A stretch of 64,000 nt of DNA from the NCBI GenBank assembly GCA_029449245.1, contig JANATF010000013.1, forward strand, positions 806,001 to 870,000. The letters are read 5' to 3'. Position 1 is the stretch's first letter, and each line of letters starts with the position of its first letter. The stretch is from Mortierella alpina (lineage: Eukaryota > Mortierellomycota > Mortierellomycetes > Mortierellales > Mortierellaceae). Made by a program: the position numbers and the translations under genes. Under the pieces are notes generated by a model, which worked only from the letters and a program-made list of their open reading frames with translations, was not told the origin of the DNA and ran no database searches. Shown in pieces: positions 1-10,680 of the stretch.

Positions 1-448
1 ATCGATGGAAATGACGCATCTTTTGCTGGACAAGGATTTGCCGCCATTGCCATTTGAGATTTCAGCGCAAGACTCTTCCTTTGATACCCCATCCTTTGAT
101 GACCCCCAGATGATTTTGTCGCATTTGCATGCACAGTATAATAATCATGGTCACCAGCAAGAGTTCGCTTTACAGCTCCTTGCAGCTAAAGAGTGTGAGC
201 CGCATATGTTTTCGATGCATGCCAATGATTTTGAGTTTGATGATCGGCTTTTGCGTCCTCCTGTTTTGGATGAACTGCAAGGGTATCAGCAACAGCAACA
301 GCAACAACCACAACAGCAACAGCAGCAGCAGCAACAACAGCAGTACCTGATCAAACCAGCCTATCCCACAGGATTCATGTCGTTTACAGATGTCGGGGAG
401 GGTGCGTTCTCGTCAATGGAAATGTTCACCTGGCCCAGTCAACGTTGA
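1..448 (+). CDS. C-terminal part of a polyQ protein (5' end outside window)
   Basis: The frame is open to the left edge and stops at 448, so this is the last exon, or part of it, of a gene that starts outside the window. The visible 148 residues are acidic and aromatic, with a glutamine run encoded at about 287-342 (CAG/CAA mixture). Acidic stretches plus a Q-run resemble a transcription-factor activation region, but no DNA-binding domain is visible and no function is assigned. An AATAAA polyadenylation-type signal lies about 35 bases after the stop (483-488). Confidence 0.55.
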   Translation, partial: SMEMTHLLLDKDLPPLPFEISAQDSSFDTPSFDDPQMILSHLHAQYNNHGHQQEFALQLLAAKECEPHMFSMHANDFEFDDRLLRPPVLDELQGYQQQQQQQPQQQQQQQQQQQYLIKPAYPTGFMSFTDVGEGAFSSMEMFTWPSQR

Positions 449-1585
449 TGTTCTTTGCACCATTTCGTTTATCTCTTTTTGTAATAAAAATACGCCTCCC
501 TTATTTCACAAGTCTGGCTGGTTGCATGGTTTGTGTTCATATCTCTCCGCACGAGGGATGCTTATCTCGTACCTTTGGCAAGTATGTCAGGCACGACCCG
601 AAAATAGGAGAAAGCCAAGCACGCCGATTGGCTACAGGGGTGGCTTGCTGAAGGTTCCCACGGCTTCGATTTCAAACGTCTGACTCACTCAAAACACAAA
701 GAGATTTTTGTCAAGTCCGAACTCGCTGCCGTGGTCTGAGCGGAGAAAAATTCACAAGACGCAGGCTGTCCAGCGTGTTGTTTGGTGTTTGCGTATGCGT
801 GTGCGTGCATCGTGTGTGCGATGCTGCGTGTACAAGCGCTGTGCGGCCTTGCTTACGCTTGCTTTGCATATCAGCACTGATGATGCCTGATGTGCACACA
901 TCCTCGCATGCATGCCACCCGGGCGAGAACCTCCTCTTTCTGCCCATGTATTGCCCATGTATGTCTTGCCCATGGACGCTGTGCCCCCCCTTTGACTCAG
1001 ACAGGAAGACGCGCCATCGCAAGACCTGCGCCTGCTCTGCCCATCCCACAGCAAGTGAGGTGGGTGCACCTTCACATTCTCCGCTTCACCCGTCCATCCT
1101 CGCAGTCGTTTGTTTGCAGCACACATCCTCCGCACCCCTCGCCCATCTCACCCATCTCACCCATCCCACTCAGGCATCTCTCTACTCACCCTCACCCTCG
1201 CTTTGCTCCTGCCACGGACCCCAGCGACAGCCCCTGCACTCTTTGATGGACCACGCGCAGACAAAGAGACCACTCTGAGCAAGCGTTTACTTCTACTCCC
1301 AGCCCTGTCGCTTCAGATTTGCACACCTCCAGCACCTCTGCAGTCCACACCTCCATTCTTGCCTTGCACACCACTCTGAGCACTCTTGTCTCTCTCCTCT
1401 CATCATCGCACCCTCCCCCCCTTTCGTTCTTTCTCTCTCTCTCTCTCCTCTTCGCACCCCCTTGCTGCGAGCACCCCCAACCCATACACCTGGCAAGCAG
1501 GATTGCATTCCAACAGCTTCTCCTTTGATCAAGACAGCGCAGACCCACACACTCCCCCACCCCCTAGTTTAATCAGCCTTGGTGA
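449..1585. other. intergenic, pyrimidine-rich, no gene seen
   Basis: This stretch holds several overlapping ORFs on both strands, all low-complexity (Cys/His/Pro/Ser-rich), with no domain. It is C+T-rich on the plus strand, especially 1090-1560 with TCTCTC runs, as expected for the promoter and 5' leader of the gene starting at 1586. Confidence 0.5.
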
Positions 1586-4500
1586 ATGTGCTCACTCTAC
1601 AGCATCAACAACACAAAGTTCGCGGGCCAGTCGTCCTTCCAGGTCGTGCTCTGCGCCAAAGGATCAGACAGCCAGCACTCTTCCTCGTCATCCTCGTCTT
1701 CTTCGTGCCCCACCTCTGCCTGGTCCTCTTCCCCGTCCTCGCCCTCTTGTTCGTACAAGCGTAAAAAGATGAAGGGTGGTGTTCTGCTCTCCTCTACCAC
1801 GCCTCGGCAGCACCAGCAGCACCCGAAGCATCCAAAGCCAGAGCACCAGCAACAGCAGCAGCAGGGTGACCTTGCCTCCACGTACTCGCAGTCGCAGTTG
1901 AACGCACTGCACTACCCGCCCCTCGGCCATATCGTCCCGTATCATCAGCAGCAGCAGAACAGGCGAAGACACAGCAGTAACAGTAGCAGCAGAACCGCGC
2001 ACTGGCAGCAGTTCCACCACGACCATCTCGACTCCCTGGACTCGTTTCTCCCACACGAGACAGTGGAATTGGCTCATCGTCATCAGCATCACAGCTACCC
2101 TCAGAAGCGCTCTTCGTGGTCAAACAACCATCGCTTCGGCAGCAGCAGCAGTATCAATAGCAGCCAAGGCCAGCGTGCCCTTGCAAGTCCTGCCAGCTGC
2201 AGGGACGCAGGGAATGGCATGTCTCTGCCGATTCTGGATCACACCGACAGCACCGACAGCAGACTGCAGGTGCACTCCAAGACTGTCTCGCACGCATGCG
2301 CAACTCCAGCGACCCTCCCAGCCTCGCCATACCCTCAACAGTCGCGCCTGCACCACCACTCTCCCGCAAGGACAGCATCGGATCGCTCGCGGACAGCGGT
2401 TCCAATGGTCATCTCGTTCGCTGCAGCAGCAGCAGCAGCTGTTTCATCCACCTCATCGGCTGGCGCTGCCACTTCGTCGTCGTTGCCTCGTTCAGCCCTG
2501 GCCTCGTTCTTCAGTTCCAAAGAGTTGCCTTCGGTGTCGTTGGATCCAGTTGCTGGTGGTGCTGAAGCAGACTCTAGCAGGTGCGTTTATTCATGCAGCC
2601 GATACACACATGTGATATCTGTCTATGGTCGCATGAAGCAGTTTAACCAACGCATACTCTTTTTTTTATTATGTATGGTAGGTCCCAAAAGACTATGGAG
2701 TATGCGGATGTGGCATCACCACTTGGGTCAAGTGTCGAAAGCAGCAGCCACGCTGCCTTTGACGGCGATGTCATGGACCTTCACCGGCAGGCGTCTGATC
2801 CCAATGACTCTGATGCGTCCATGGTCGAGGCAGATATGACCAAGGACCACCATGAGCCATCCCCTGCGAGGGAAGCCATCCGATTTACACAAAATAATTC
2901 AACTGTATTTGCTGATGCCATTCCGCTGGAGCGGAAATCGCGTCTCCGACGAAGAATCGAGCGTCTCCAGGCCAAGAATCAGGCTCTCAAGTCTAGCATG
3001 CATCAGGCAAAATCCGATCTGGCCTTGGAACGACAGCAACGAAAGAAGGTTGACCAGATATATCTCAAGATCAGAACTGATCTGAACGAAAAGCTCGAGG
3101 CCGAGGAGATCAAGGTGTTGAATTTGAAGGCCGAGTTGGAACAAATGTCAAGCGACATGAAGGAGCTCAAAGACCGGCTGACTGGCACAAAGTCCCAATC
3201 TTCCTTGGCTCCTTGCATATCCACGTCCTCTATGAGCAAGAGTCCGTCGTCGTCAGGTTATCGAATCGGCTACGATAGCAACGCGTTCGCACTCTCGAGT
3301 GGATTCTCGAACATCGGAAGTCTAGTGCTACATCCTCAAACGCGTTGCAATGTGGACCTGATTGACGGACATGATGATGCGGAAGAGTTTCTATTCTCGC
3401 ACTCGTACTCGGCTACGACCGCCCGATCCGCTCGCTCTTTCCCCTCATCTACACCTACGATCGCCGAATCCAAGAGGATCATGAGCTGTAGCGAGGATGA
3501 CGAGGACGAGGACGACGACGAGGACGACGACGATGTGATGAATGAGGATAGTAGCGATTACGAGGACGGACGGGACAACGCATCCGCATTGTCAAAGCTT
3601 ACCCAGCGTTGTCGTCGACCTACTGCACCACCCACCTCACGCCGAGCAAGTGTCGCCTCCGCATCCTTGCCGACTCTGGTCGAGGAGGATGATGACGAGG
3701 GTGAAGAGATGGAAGACTCAAACAATGGAACTAGCCACAGCGAGGATGAATCGGAAGTCGACGATGCGCCCCGTACCATGATGGAAATCATCATGGAGCG
3801 GGAGAGGTCTCGTACTCCGGAAGACGACTTGGAGGGCCAGCCTGCTGACGCAAACGACTCGTTTGAGTACATGGCACAAACCCTTCTCAACCAGGCCATC
3901 CTCTCACGGTTTACGGTTGCGCAGGTGCACTTGCAACTGGAGGAGATTGCACTGAAGTATGACGCCCAACCCCAACAAGCGGTCGATGTGATTGCAAAGG
4001 AGGTCCTGCGCTGGTGGGAAGCTGAACGCCTTTGTCTTGGTGGGCCGCTCGCTGGCGGGTGGGGCAACGAACCTGTCGTGATCAACCAGGAGACCGGTGA
4101 GCGGGTTGGACCTCGGGTTGCGGTCGAGAAGAGAGTCGAGTTGTTTTTCGGACCTTTGCTGTTACAGTATGTGGCGTCCCTACCAGAGCAAATGCAGCTG
4201 CTCGAGAAACTAGCCCTGTACGCCACGGCGGATGCACGATGGTTGAGAAACCACAATGCAGTCCTTGTGGCATTGTACAAACACGATGTCCTGGAGGCCG
4301 AGGCAGTCCTAGAATGGTGGCAGGGTCTGGAAGAACCTCAAGGGGTTTTTGGCCATGGCGGTAATAACCTCCGCAGTCTTGTAAGTTTTTTGATCATCAC
4401 ATCTTGGCTCTACTTCTTTCGTGCTTTTAGAAGAGCGCTCATCTCTGACGTTTATTGGATATTTTATTTCGCGTTTTAGAATGCCAAGTTCGCTGCGTGG

Positions 4501-4941
4501 CTGGAGGATGAGGAAGAGGATTCAGAGAGCGAAGGAGAGGATGAGGACGAGGAGGAGAGTGATTCTGACGAGGAATCAGATATTTGGTCTGAAGACGACG
4601 ATAGGGACGAAGAAGACGAAGATGAGGATACGGAGATGGATCAAGACGGCGTGGTCGAGTCGATACTAGAGATGGCATTTCCAACTTCGACCCCCTTCGG
4701 TAAGGAGACCACCGAAAACTATGATCGATCACCCGCTGCGTCAGCACCCGTGCCGTCCTCTACGTATCCCAAGAGAAGGATCAGCTTTTGTACCAACACT
4801 ATGTATTATAGCCCAGACGGAACCGCATTCGAACGGGACGCCTTGTTCACCAACAAGGATCGGGAGAGCAAGAAGTATGTCCAGTGTCCGCCCCTGCAAT
4901 CTTCCGCCGGGATTGATGAGGATGACGTTGATGCTACCTGA
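1586..4941 (+). CDS. coiled-coil protein with C-terminal W2 (eIF2B-epsilon/eIF5-like) domain
   Basis: Proposed exons are 1586-2580, 2682-4380 and 4480-4941 (1051 aa). Both introns have GT-AG ends and compatible phases (2 and 0). Residues 1-330 are Ser/Gln/His-rich and disordered. A long coiled coil lies around 413-498. An acidic Ser/Glu region follows. From about 728 to 920 there is a W2-like domain: helical repeats, then DVLEAEAVLEWW (AA-box 1 type) and, after the last intron, FAAWLEDEEED leading into a Glu/Asp tail (AA-box 2 type). In eIF5 and eIF2B-epsilon this domain binds eIF2-beta. No nucleotidyltransferase, hexapeptide or eIF5 N-terminal domain is present, so this is not a normal member of either family. 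The start codon is uncertain. A role in translation or eIF2 binding is inference. Confidence 0.72.
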
Positions 4942-5449
4942 ATGTGGTCGGCATGGACTATTAGAGACCAGCCCGTAGACAACCGTGGGTAGACCGCATC
5001 TTATCAACTTGTACCATAATGTATTTTTGTTCAAAACAGCTACCCAGGCATTTCAGCTGGTTTGTGAAAGAGACATGATTGTGCGAGCTCTGTGTTCTCT
5101 TGAAGGAATCAAGTGGATGCCATATTAAACAACATGCATGGTGTTGTATCTTGTTTATGAATATGAATCTTGTTTCATCATCGATCCTCTGGATTCAGGT
5201 ACGTATTATTCAAGTTCGACTTGCTGTGCCTCCCGCATATCGATCCTGGTGACACGAGGTTTTGGAGTTGTGAATCGTGCCTACACAAATGCGTCATGTG
5301 TATAATCCACAGGGCAACATCTTAAGATCCAACTTGTTTGGGATATGTACTATCGGCGGAGATCTCCACAGCACTTTTGGCTCACGTACTCTGTGAAGAC
5401 TCGAATGTTTGCATGACTCTGACACCTCCACGATAATGGGATCGAGGAA
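4942..5449. other. 3' flank, no gene seen
   Basis: No supported ORF, RNA gene or repeat is seen between the W2-domain gene and the piggyBac-like relic. The downstream end of the W2 gene transcript must lie here. Confidence 0.4.
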
Positions 5450-5812
5450 CTACGGACGAGGGAATTGTTGCGCCCCAGTAGCAATGCTACGCTGATGCTT
5501 GATGTACCACAGTGTTACCAATAAGAGCCGGGACCGTGTGTATAGATCGAAGGCTGTTTGAGAGACGTGGGCGCCGAACTCTTCAGGAAGAGAATCCAGA
5601 ACATCAACAGGGATTTTTTTTGGAAAGTATCTCCTCTTCGCATGCTGGATTGAGAAGAGACCGGCCTTTAACAGCGCAGACGCGCTTGCATGTGATCCGA
5701 AATACGAGTCTGTGATAGACTCTCCTCCCAGAACCGACCATGGAAAGTTGTAGCATACTTTTCGAGCAGCCCGGTATGCCTCTCTTGACATATCCGTTCC
5801 AGTAGAGGACAA
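5450..5812 (-). pseudogene. piggyBac-like (DDE_Tnp_1_7) transposase relic
   Basis: A 120-codon reverse-strand ORF reads like the second-Asp region of fungal piggyBac-type DDE transposases: ITDSYFGSHASASALLKAGL, followed by RRYFPKKIP. The DSYFGS Asp would be the second catalytic Asp. Everything upstream (first catalytic Asp, N-terminus) and most of the C-terminus is missing, and homologous-looking text continues out of frame to about 5924. No TTAA-flanked terminal repeats were found. It is a decayed fragment, not a functional gene. The family call rests on motif memory, not a search. Confidence 0.5.
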
Positions 5813-5817
5813 CGCGC

Positions 5818-6174
5818 GTGGTTACCGATCCATCCGGCTCTGTCAGCGGCGCTGGGGCTCTTTCGTCCAGCCCAGGCAGTATTGCCGAGGCTCCCCATTC
5901 TTCTGAGACAGGCAGTAGTACCAATTCGGATGTCCGACCAAGAATCGACCTACAGCGAGTGAATCAGACGGTTATGAACGACCATCGAAAGTTTGTGGAG
6001 GTGTTCAGTGCGCACATCACAGCCACGACCACCACGCAAATGAATGGAATTAGCAGCAACTACGCTCCAGCAAAAGAGCAGAACAACGACCACCGTATGA
6101 CGATCGAGGAACAAATCAACGAGTACCAGCAAAAGATCGAAGAACAGAACGCCCAACATCAGCAAAGAGATTGA
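5818..6174 (+). CDS. short Gln-rich coiled-coil ORF, function unknown
   Basis: This is a 118-codon ORF divergent from the piggyBac-like relic. Its first half is Ser-rich. Its second half is a Gln/Glu-rich heptad-like helix (around residues 75-118) ending abruptly at a stop. No known domain is recognised and the start at 5818 abuts the relic. It could be a fragment of another transposon gene or a chance ORF. Confidence 0.2.
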   Translation: MVTDPSGSVSGAGALSSSPGSIAEAPHSSETGSSTNSDVRPRIDLQRVNQTVMNDHRKFVEVFSAHITATTTTQMNGISSNYAPAKEQNNDHRMTIEEQINEYQQKIEEQNAQHQQRD

Positions 6175-6485
6175 GCACTGAGCATGGAGCATCAGCGCAT
6201 GGTTGAGGAGCAGTATAATAAGACTCAAGTACTGAAAACGTCCTTCACGTTGGATGTGATTGAGCAAGTACTGTACACCTTCGAGAATGATCCCAATAAT
6301 GATGGCAAAGGGTGGTAAGGTGAGGGTGGCAAAGAATAAATTTTGCCTGTCTGTCATCTGGGCGACAAGGATCACTCGCGCCAGCTGGCTGTGACAAAGG
6401 ACTCCCTGACTGGGTACCTTCGTTGAGAACCAGCGGGGGGCAGGGACGCCGCTGAAGAAGATGAACGCATTGCTGTCAAGGGAAG

Positions 6486-7170
6486 GTGGTCAGTGTCTAC
6501 TGCAGCGAGAGAAGTGATAGTGGAGGGTGCACATGTTGGATATTTTCCTTTGATCAGACTTCTGATCACGTTGCCGTCGCATTGTTGCGCTGTTTCACCT
6601 GCGACTCCAAGGCGCACAGCTTTTCAGAGCGCGATACCATGCCCAAGATGCATCCTGCTCATATCCTTCTTGCTTTATCCATCGAGAACTCAGTCGCACT
6701 CGCCCTCGCACTCTCTCCCTCCGTGCCATCTCTCGACGCCTCTCTTTTATCCATCACTCTCGCCGCGGCGGGGAGAAAGATGAGGAAAGTTCACCGGCGC
6801 GCCTGCACCGTCGCCATCCACGACGAAATTCGCACAAGCAAGGTTTGCACCTTCTACCATGCTATGGAGCGGTCGCCTTCGCCCGATCAAGGAGACTTAA
6901 GGACGGGAATATCATCGTTAAGAGGGTGAGCGGCACCATTGAGTGCACTAACCCTGGATGCGTGTCATTCCGCTGCGGATATACCACGAAGGCTTGAGAT
7001 TCTCAGTCAGCTCTGGTGATTCTGATGTCAGGCACCCCCGTCCAAAGATCACCGGCAAGACTGCCACTTGGGGTTTGTTTGCGAAACCCAAGCTCCAACA
7101 ACGCCAGACTATCTTCTGGATCAAACCCACCACCCACATCCACGCGGATGCAAGGATGGCTCCTCACTGA
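6486..7170 (+). pseudogene. degraded coding stretch, possibly transposon-derived
   Basis: Several short ORFs in changing frames overlap here. In one frame, around 6890-6990, the text IECTNPGCVSFRCGYTTK has a Cys-x4-Cys pair like the zinc-binding patches seen in some fungal transposases. Frame changes and stops make an active gene unlikely. The assignment to a mobile element is a guess supported mainly by the neighbouring piggyBac-like relic. Confidence 0.2.
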
Positions 7171-7285
7171 GGTTTATGTAAGTCGAATGAATGTCGGCTC
7201 TTAAAAACTGTGAACCTTTAGTCTCACGACTAACTTTGTTTCTTGCACTTTTTAATGAAAGGCACAATAAACGGTACCGAGTTGT

Positions 7286-10017
7286 CTAACACACACAGAA
7301 ATGCTTTACTACATCGCGCCACTTGCCCACGGCCTTGCCGCCTTGCGAGATCCTCACCGCACAAGGACGCCATGCTTCCGCGTACGCACTCATCTGTTGG
7401 ATTGTGATGCTGTCGCCGACCCCCATCACCACCTCATCCTCGCGCATCGTGATCGAATACTTTCGCGACGGAGTGTGTCGATCCCGCACCATGAAGTAAA
7501 ACACCCGCGTCTCGGACATTGCACCTTCAATCTTTTGGGCCACACGACTTGTTACAGCAGAGGCGTAGGCCGACTCCATGACCAAATCTTCAGTTCCTAT
7601 ATCGTCAAATGTCCCAGTGGGGCTCGCTGCAGATCCCGGTATAGGTGCTGCCATGGTGGTCAGGCTGTAAGGTCGGCAAACATCTTCGACATGGTGGATC
7701 ACAGCCAGGTCATTCATCCTCTTTGAGAGCAAGGCCAAAGCACCACGCATGAACGTCGCATCCACCTCCTTGGCAGGATCCAGGTCCAAAAAGGGTTGGA
7801 ACGCACAAAAGTCATGTGGGATACCTGCCGTGTGACAAGATCGTGTCTCGTCTATGGGGAGCAATAAAGAGCGGCCGTATTCTTGCGCAAACGACGTCTG
7901 ATTCGGTGCTGCCGAGTGGAACTGGCGTCGGAAGGTGCCGTCGGCGATGAAGCGACTCATATACTCGGCATAGTTGTCAGAGTTGCCGTCGACAGGCATG
8001 TCTCCGTAGGCAAGATGGAGGAAGGTTTGGTGCAAATCGAGATGCGACAGGATCCGGTTTTGATTCTGTTCCAGGGCTTGTTCAAAGGCTGGTCGTTCAG
8101 CGAGGAGTTGGTTAGGAAGGGCCACAAAGAGAGGGGGGATTTTGTGGTGTATGAATCCTGGAAATGTGTACGTCTCGCGACCGTAATGCAAGCCGTGATC
8201 GGCCATAATTACAAGTGTACTATAAGAAATATGATGTGAGTTATCGCTGGTCGTAGAAGTCAGAAAAGCAGCAATATCACCAGCACTGGAAATTACCTCC
8301 GCGGAGAAAGCAGTGGTGGCTCGCCGTTCTGGCCCAGGAGTAGTTTCTGCACAAACGTCGCAAATCGTTTATCAAACGAGATGTGGTGGTGGTCGGGCGA
8401 ATGAGAGTCCATGAATGAATAAGTCGCAAACCGCCGCTTTCCTTGCGTGCTCGCGAGCCAGCCTTCCAGATTTTCCATAATATGCTCATGGATGGCCATA
8501 TGGCCCGCACAATAGGGTGTGTTCCATCGCATACCACCCATCAGCGCGTGGTCGTAGTTGACGGTAGGAGGAAGCGTGCAGCTCTGTCCCCATATGTTTG
8601 AGACAACATGCATGTCGTGATTCTCACACCAGGCTCTCTGTGACATCTGGTACTGCGCCGGGGTCCGCTGAAAGATGTGAGAGTATTCGTATGTGATTGC
8701 GCCCGACGTATAGTCGTGGATTCCTTGCTCTCCTCCACATTCACCATCTGTGTGTGCAGTCGTGAAGCCCTGTTCCTCAAAGATGTCCCAGAGCCAGTGC
8801 TTCGGCCCCCTGTTGATGTTCTCGATGGATTGTCCTGAGTAGATGTACGCCTTGTTGGGAGGCGAGTTTTGGCCGAGGACGTTGTAATGCTCAAAATCAA
8901 ACACCCTGTGTCCTGTCAGTTCTCCTCCAGCTCCAGTTACTGGGTTGACTGACGAGGCATTGACAGTCTTCAGTACTTCCATGATGGTGGTCATCTCGAT
9001 CGTGAACTTGGCTCTTGAAATAGCATCAACCAGGATCATCACGACATCGTCCAGCAGTGGTTGCGGCGATTCCTTTGTCCCTGCGACCTTAGAAGGCGAC
9101 TGCGGTTGAACTTCATCTGGCATGTCAAATTCCCGAAAGACAACGTTGGCATTATTGTTGCCTGGAGGACAGAGCACAAACACATAGGGTTCCTGCCCCA
9201 TGGGTAAAAAGTCCTCGATTGCTTGAGTCGCTGTAGCGTGGTCCCGAAACTCATCCTTGAGGAATGAGGGGAAATGGTATCTGTAGGTTTGCTGGTATGG
9301 ACAATCCACTGCGACATACTGCTCTCCATTCTTCCACTGGATTGAAGCGAACCTAGGTCCGTTGGTGATGTTGATAGGTAAGAATGTGTTGATGTCCCAA
9401 TCCCAAGGCGGCAGCTTGAAGTCCGAGAGCTTAAAGTCGTCCACGCTGATTCCTGCAGGTGGCTTTAGCACTCGGTTGTCAGGCTCGGTGTCATTTGCTG
9501 GCGGTGTCGTGCTGAGGCTGTCGTTGCCATTGAGATGTAAAAGCGAGAGCAGGGCAAAGGCAAGCGAGACAATCATGGCTGTGCCAAAGACCGTGGCCAG
9601 GATCTTGCACGGATGCGAGACTCGAGAGGTAGAGCGTGCCGAGGCAGTGACGGGTGAGGCGGGCTTGACGGGGTAGCGCTTTGAACTGGCCAGCGGTGCA
9701 TAGTCGTCCATCTCTTCAAGATCCTCATCGTCCTCGTCCTCGTCCTCGACCAGGTCCTGGTCGTGGTCGCTGTTATTGTTTCCATCAAAGTCCACCCTAT
9801 AATCTCTGGTGCTAGTGTGTAGCTCAATGTCCGATTCGCTATCGGTACTCTCTCTGCGGCTGTTTCCGTAGGCGTGCTGCCGGAGGGGGAATGACTGTCG
9901 CTGTGTGTGCTCTCCATACTCCTGTGCCTGTGCTTGTGCCTGTGTCTGTGTCTGTGCTTGGTTCAGGTAGCTATAGGCGCCTCTTGCAGCCGCAGAAGGA
10001 TCTGTCGTCCCCACCAT
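7286..10017 (-). CDS. DUF229/sulfatase-fold type II membrane protein
   Basis: Two exons, 10017-8297 and 8219-7286, give 884 aa; the intron is GT-AG, phase 2. The N-terminal 135 residues are cytosol-like, with an AQ/TQ repeat and an acidic run. One membrane helix lies at about 139-162, so the rest should face the lumen or outside. The luminal part follows the DUF229 pattern within the alkaline phosphatase/sulfatase fold: LVDAISRAKF near 331 (metal-binding Asp and Ser-Arg), HTDGECGGEQG, SFMDSHSPDHHH, and LVIMADHGLHYG just after the splice junction (metal-binding Asp-His). These support a hydrolase fold; the substrate is not predictable. The splice join rebuilds the conserved MADHG block, which supports the intron. 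The gene is convergent with nothing nearby on its left and divergent from the pseudouridine synthase. Confidence 0.85.
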
Positions 10018-10680
10018 GTGCTTGGTGTGCAGTGTGCCCTACGCCTATTTCTGTGTCTATGCTCCGTGTCGCGCGGTGATGCGTGGTGATGCGTGGTGAT
10101 GCGTGGTAATGCGTGGTGATGTGTGGTGATTCGTGGACCCTGTCTTGTCGGAAGTGAAGACCTGGGGTGCGAAAGAGGCTAGGCTTCTTATGGAAGACAA
10201 TGAAGGCACCAATGGCAGGCGATGAGTGAGCAGCAAGGGATCAGCGATGAGCAGTTGCGCACATGCTAGGACGATGCAGAGGAAGATGCTGAAGATGACA
10301 AGGCTGAGATGTGACGGAAGAGGAACATAGCCGTTGTTTGCATCGTGTGCGCGGCGAGGGCGACGTTTGGTGGAACCGACCAATCGAAGCATCAAACAAA
10401 GCTATAAATAGTGCGCGCTTCGTCGTCGAGGTGACAAGGGCCAAGGGTCAAACCAGCGCACAAGAATGGGTCCACCCACGCGATGGAAACGTTACAGGCC
10501 ACAAGCGCCCGCAACCACAGACGCTGCGTCCGCAGCGTGTCTGTTCATCTGAAATGCTGTCTATGGATGGTGGGCGAGTACTGAGGCTACTTCTCCATGT
10601 GCCTCATTAAGAACCTGGTGGCTTTTATTTATCATGCACACTTCAAAAGGTGATCGCTTGAAAAAATATCTGGAACGTGA
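10018..10680. other. shared upstream region of divergent genes
   Basis: This 663-base gap separates the DUF229 gene (minus) from the pseudouridine synthase (plus), so it should hold both promoters. It contains a 10-mer tandem repeat at its left end and otherwise no supported gene. Small ORFs on both strands have no domain. Confidence 0.5.
10071..10136. repeat. 10-bp tandem repeat, about 6.6 units
   Basis: The unit GCGTGGTGAT is repeated with single-base changes just upstream of the DUF229 gene start, in its likely 5' leader. Length variation between strains would be expected. Confidence 0.85.

Noticed and set aside
775-1560. Several overlapping ORFs of 90-170 codons on both strands
   Set aside because: Low-complexity His/Ser/Pro/Leu text from a pyrimidine-rich stretch, with no domain and mutual overlap; more likely promoter and leader.
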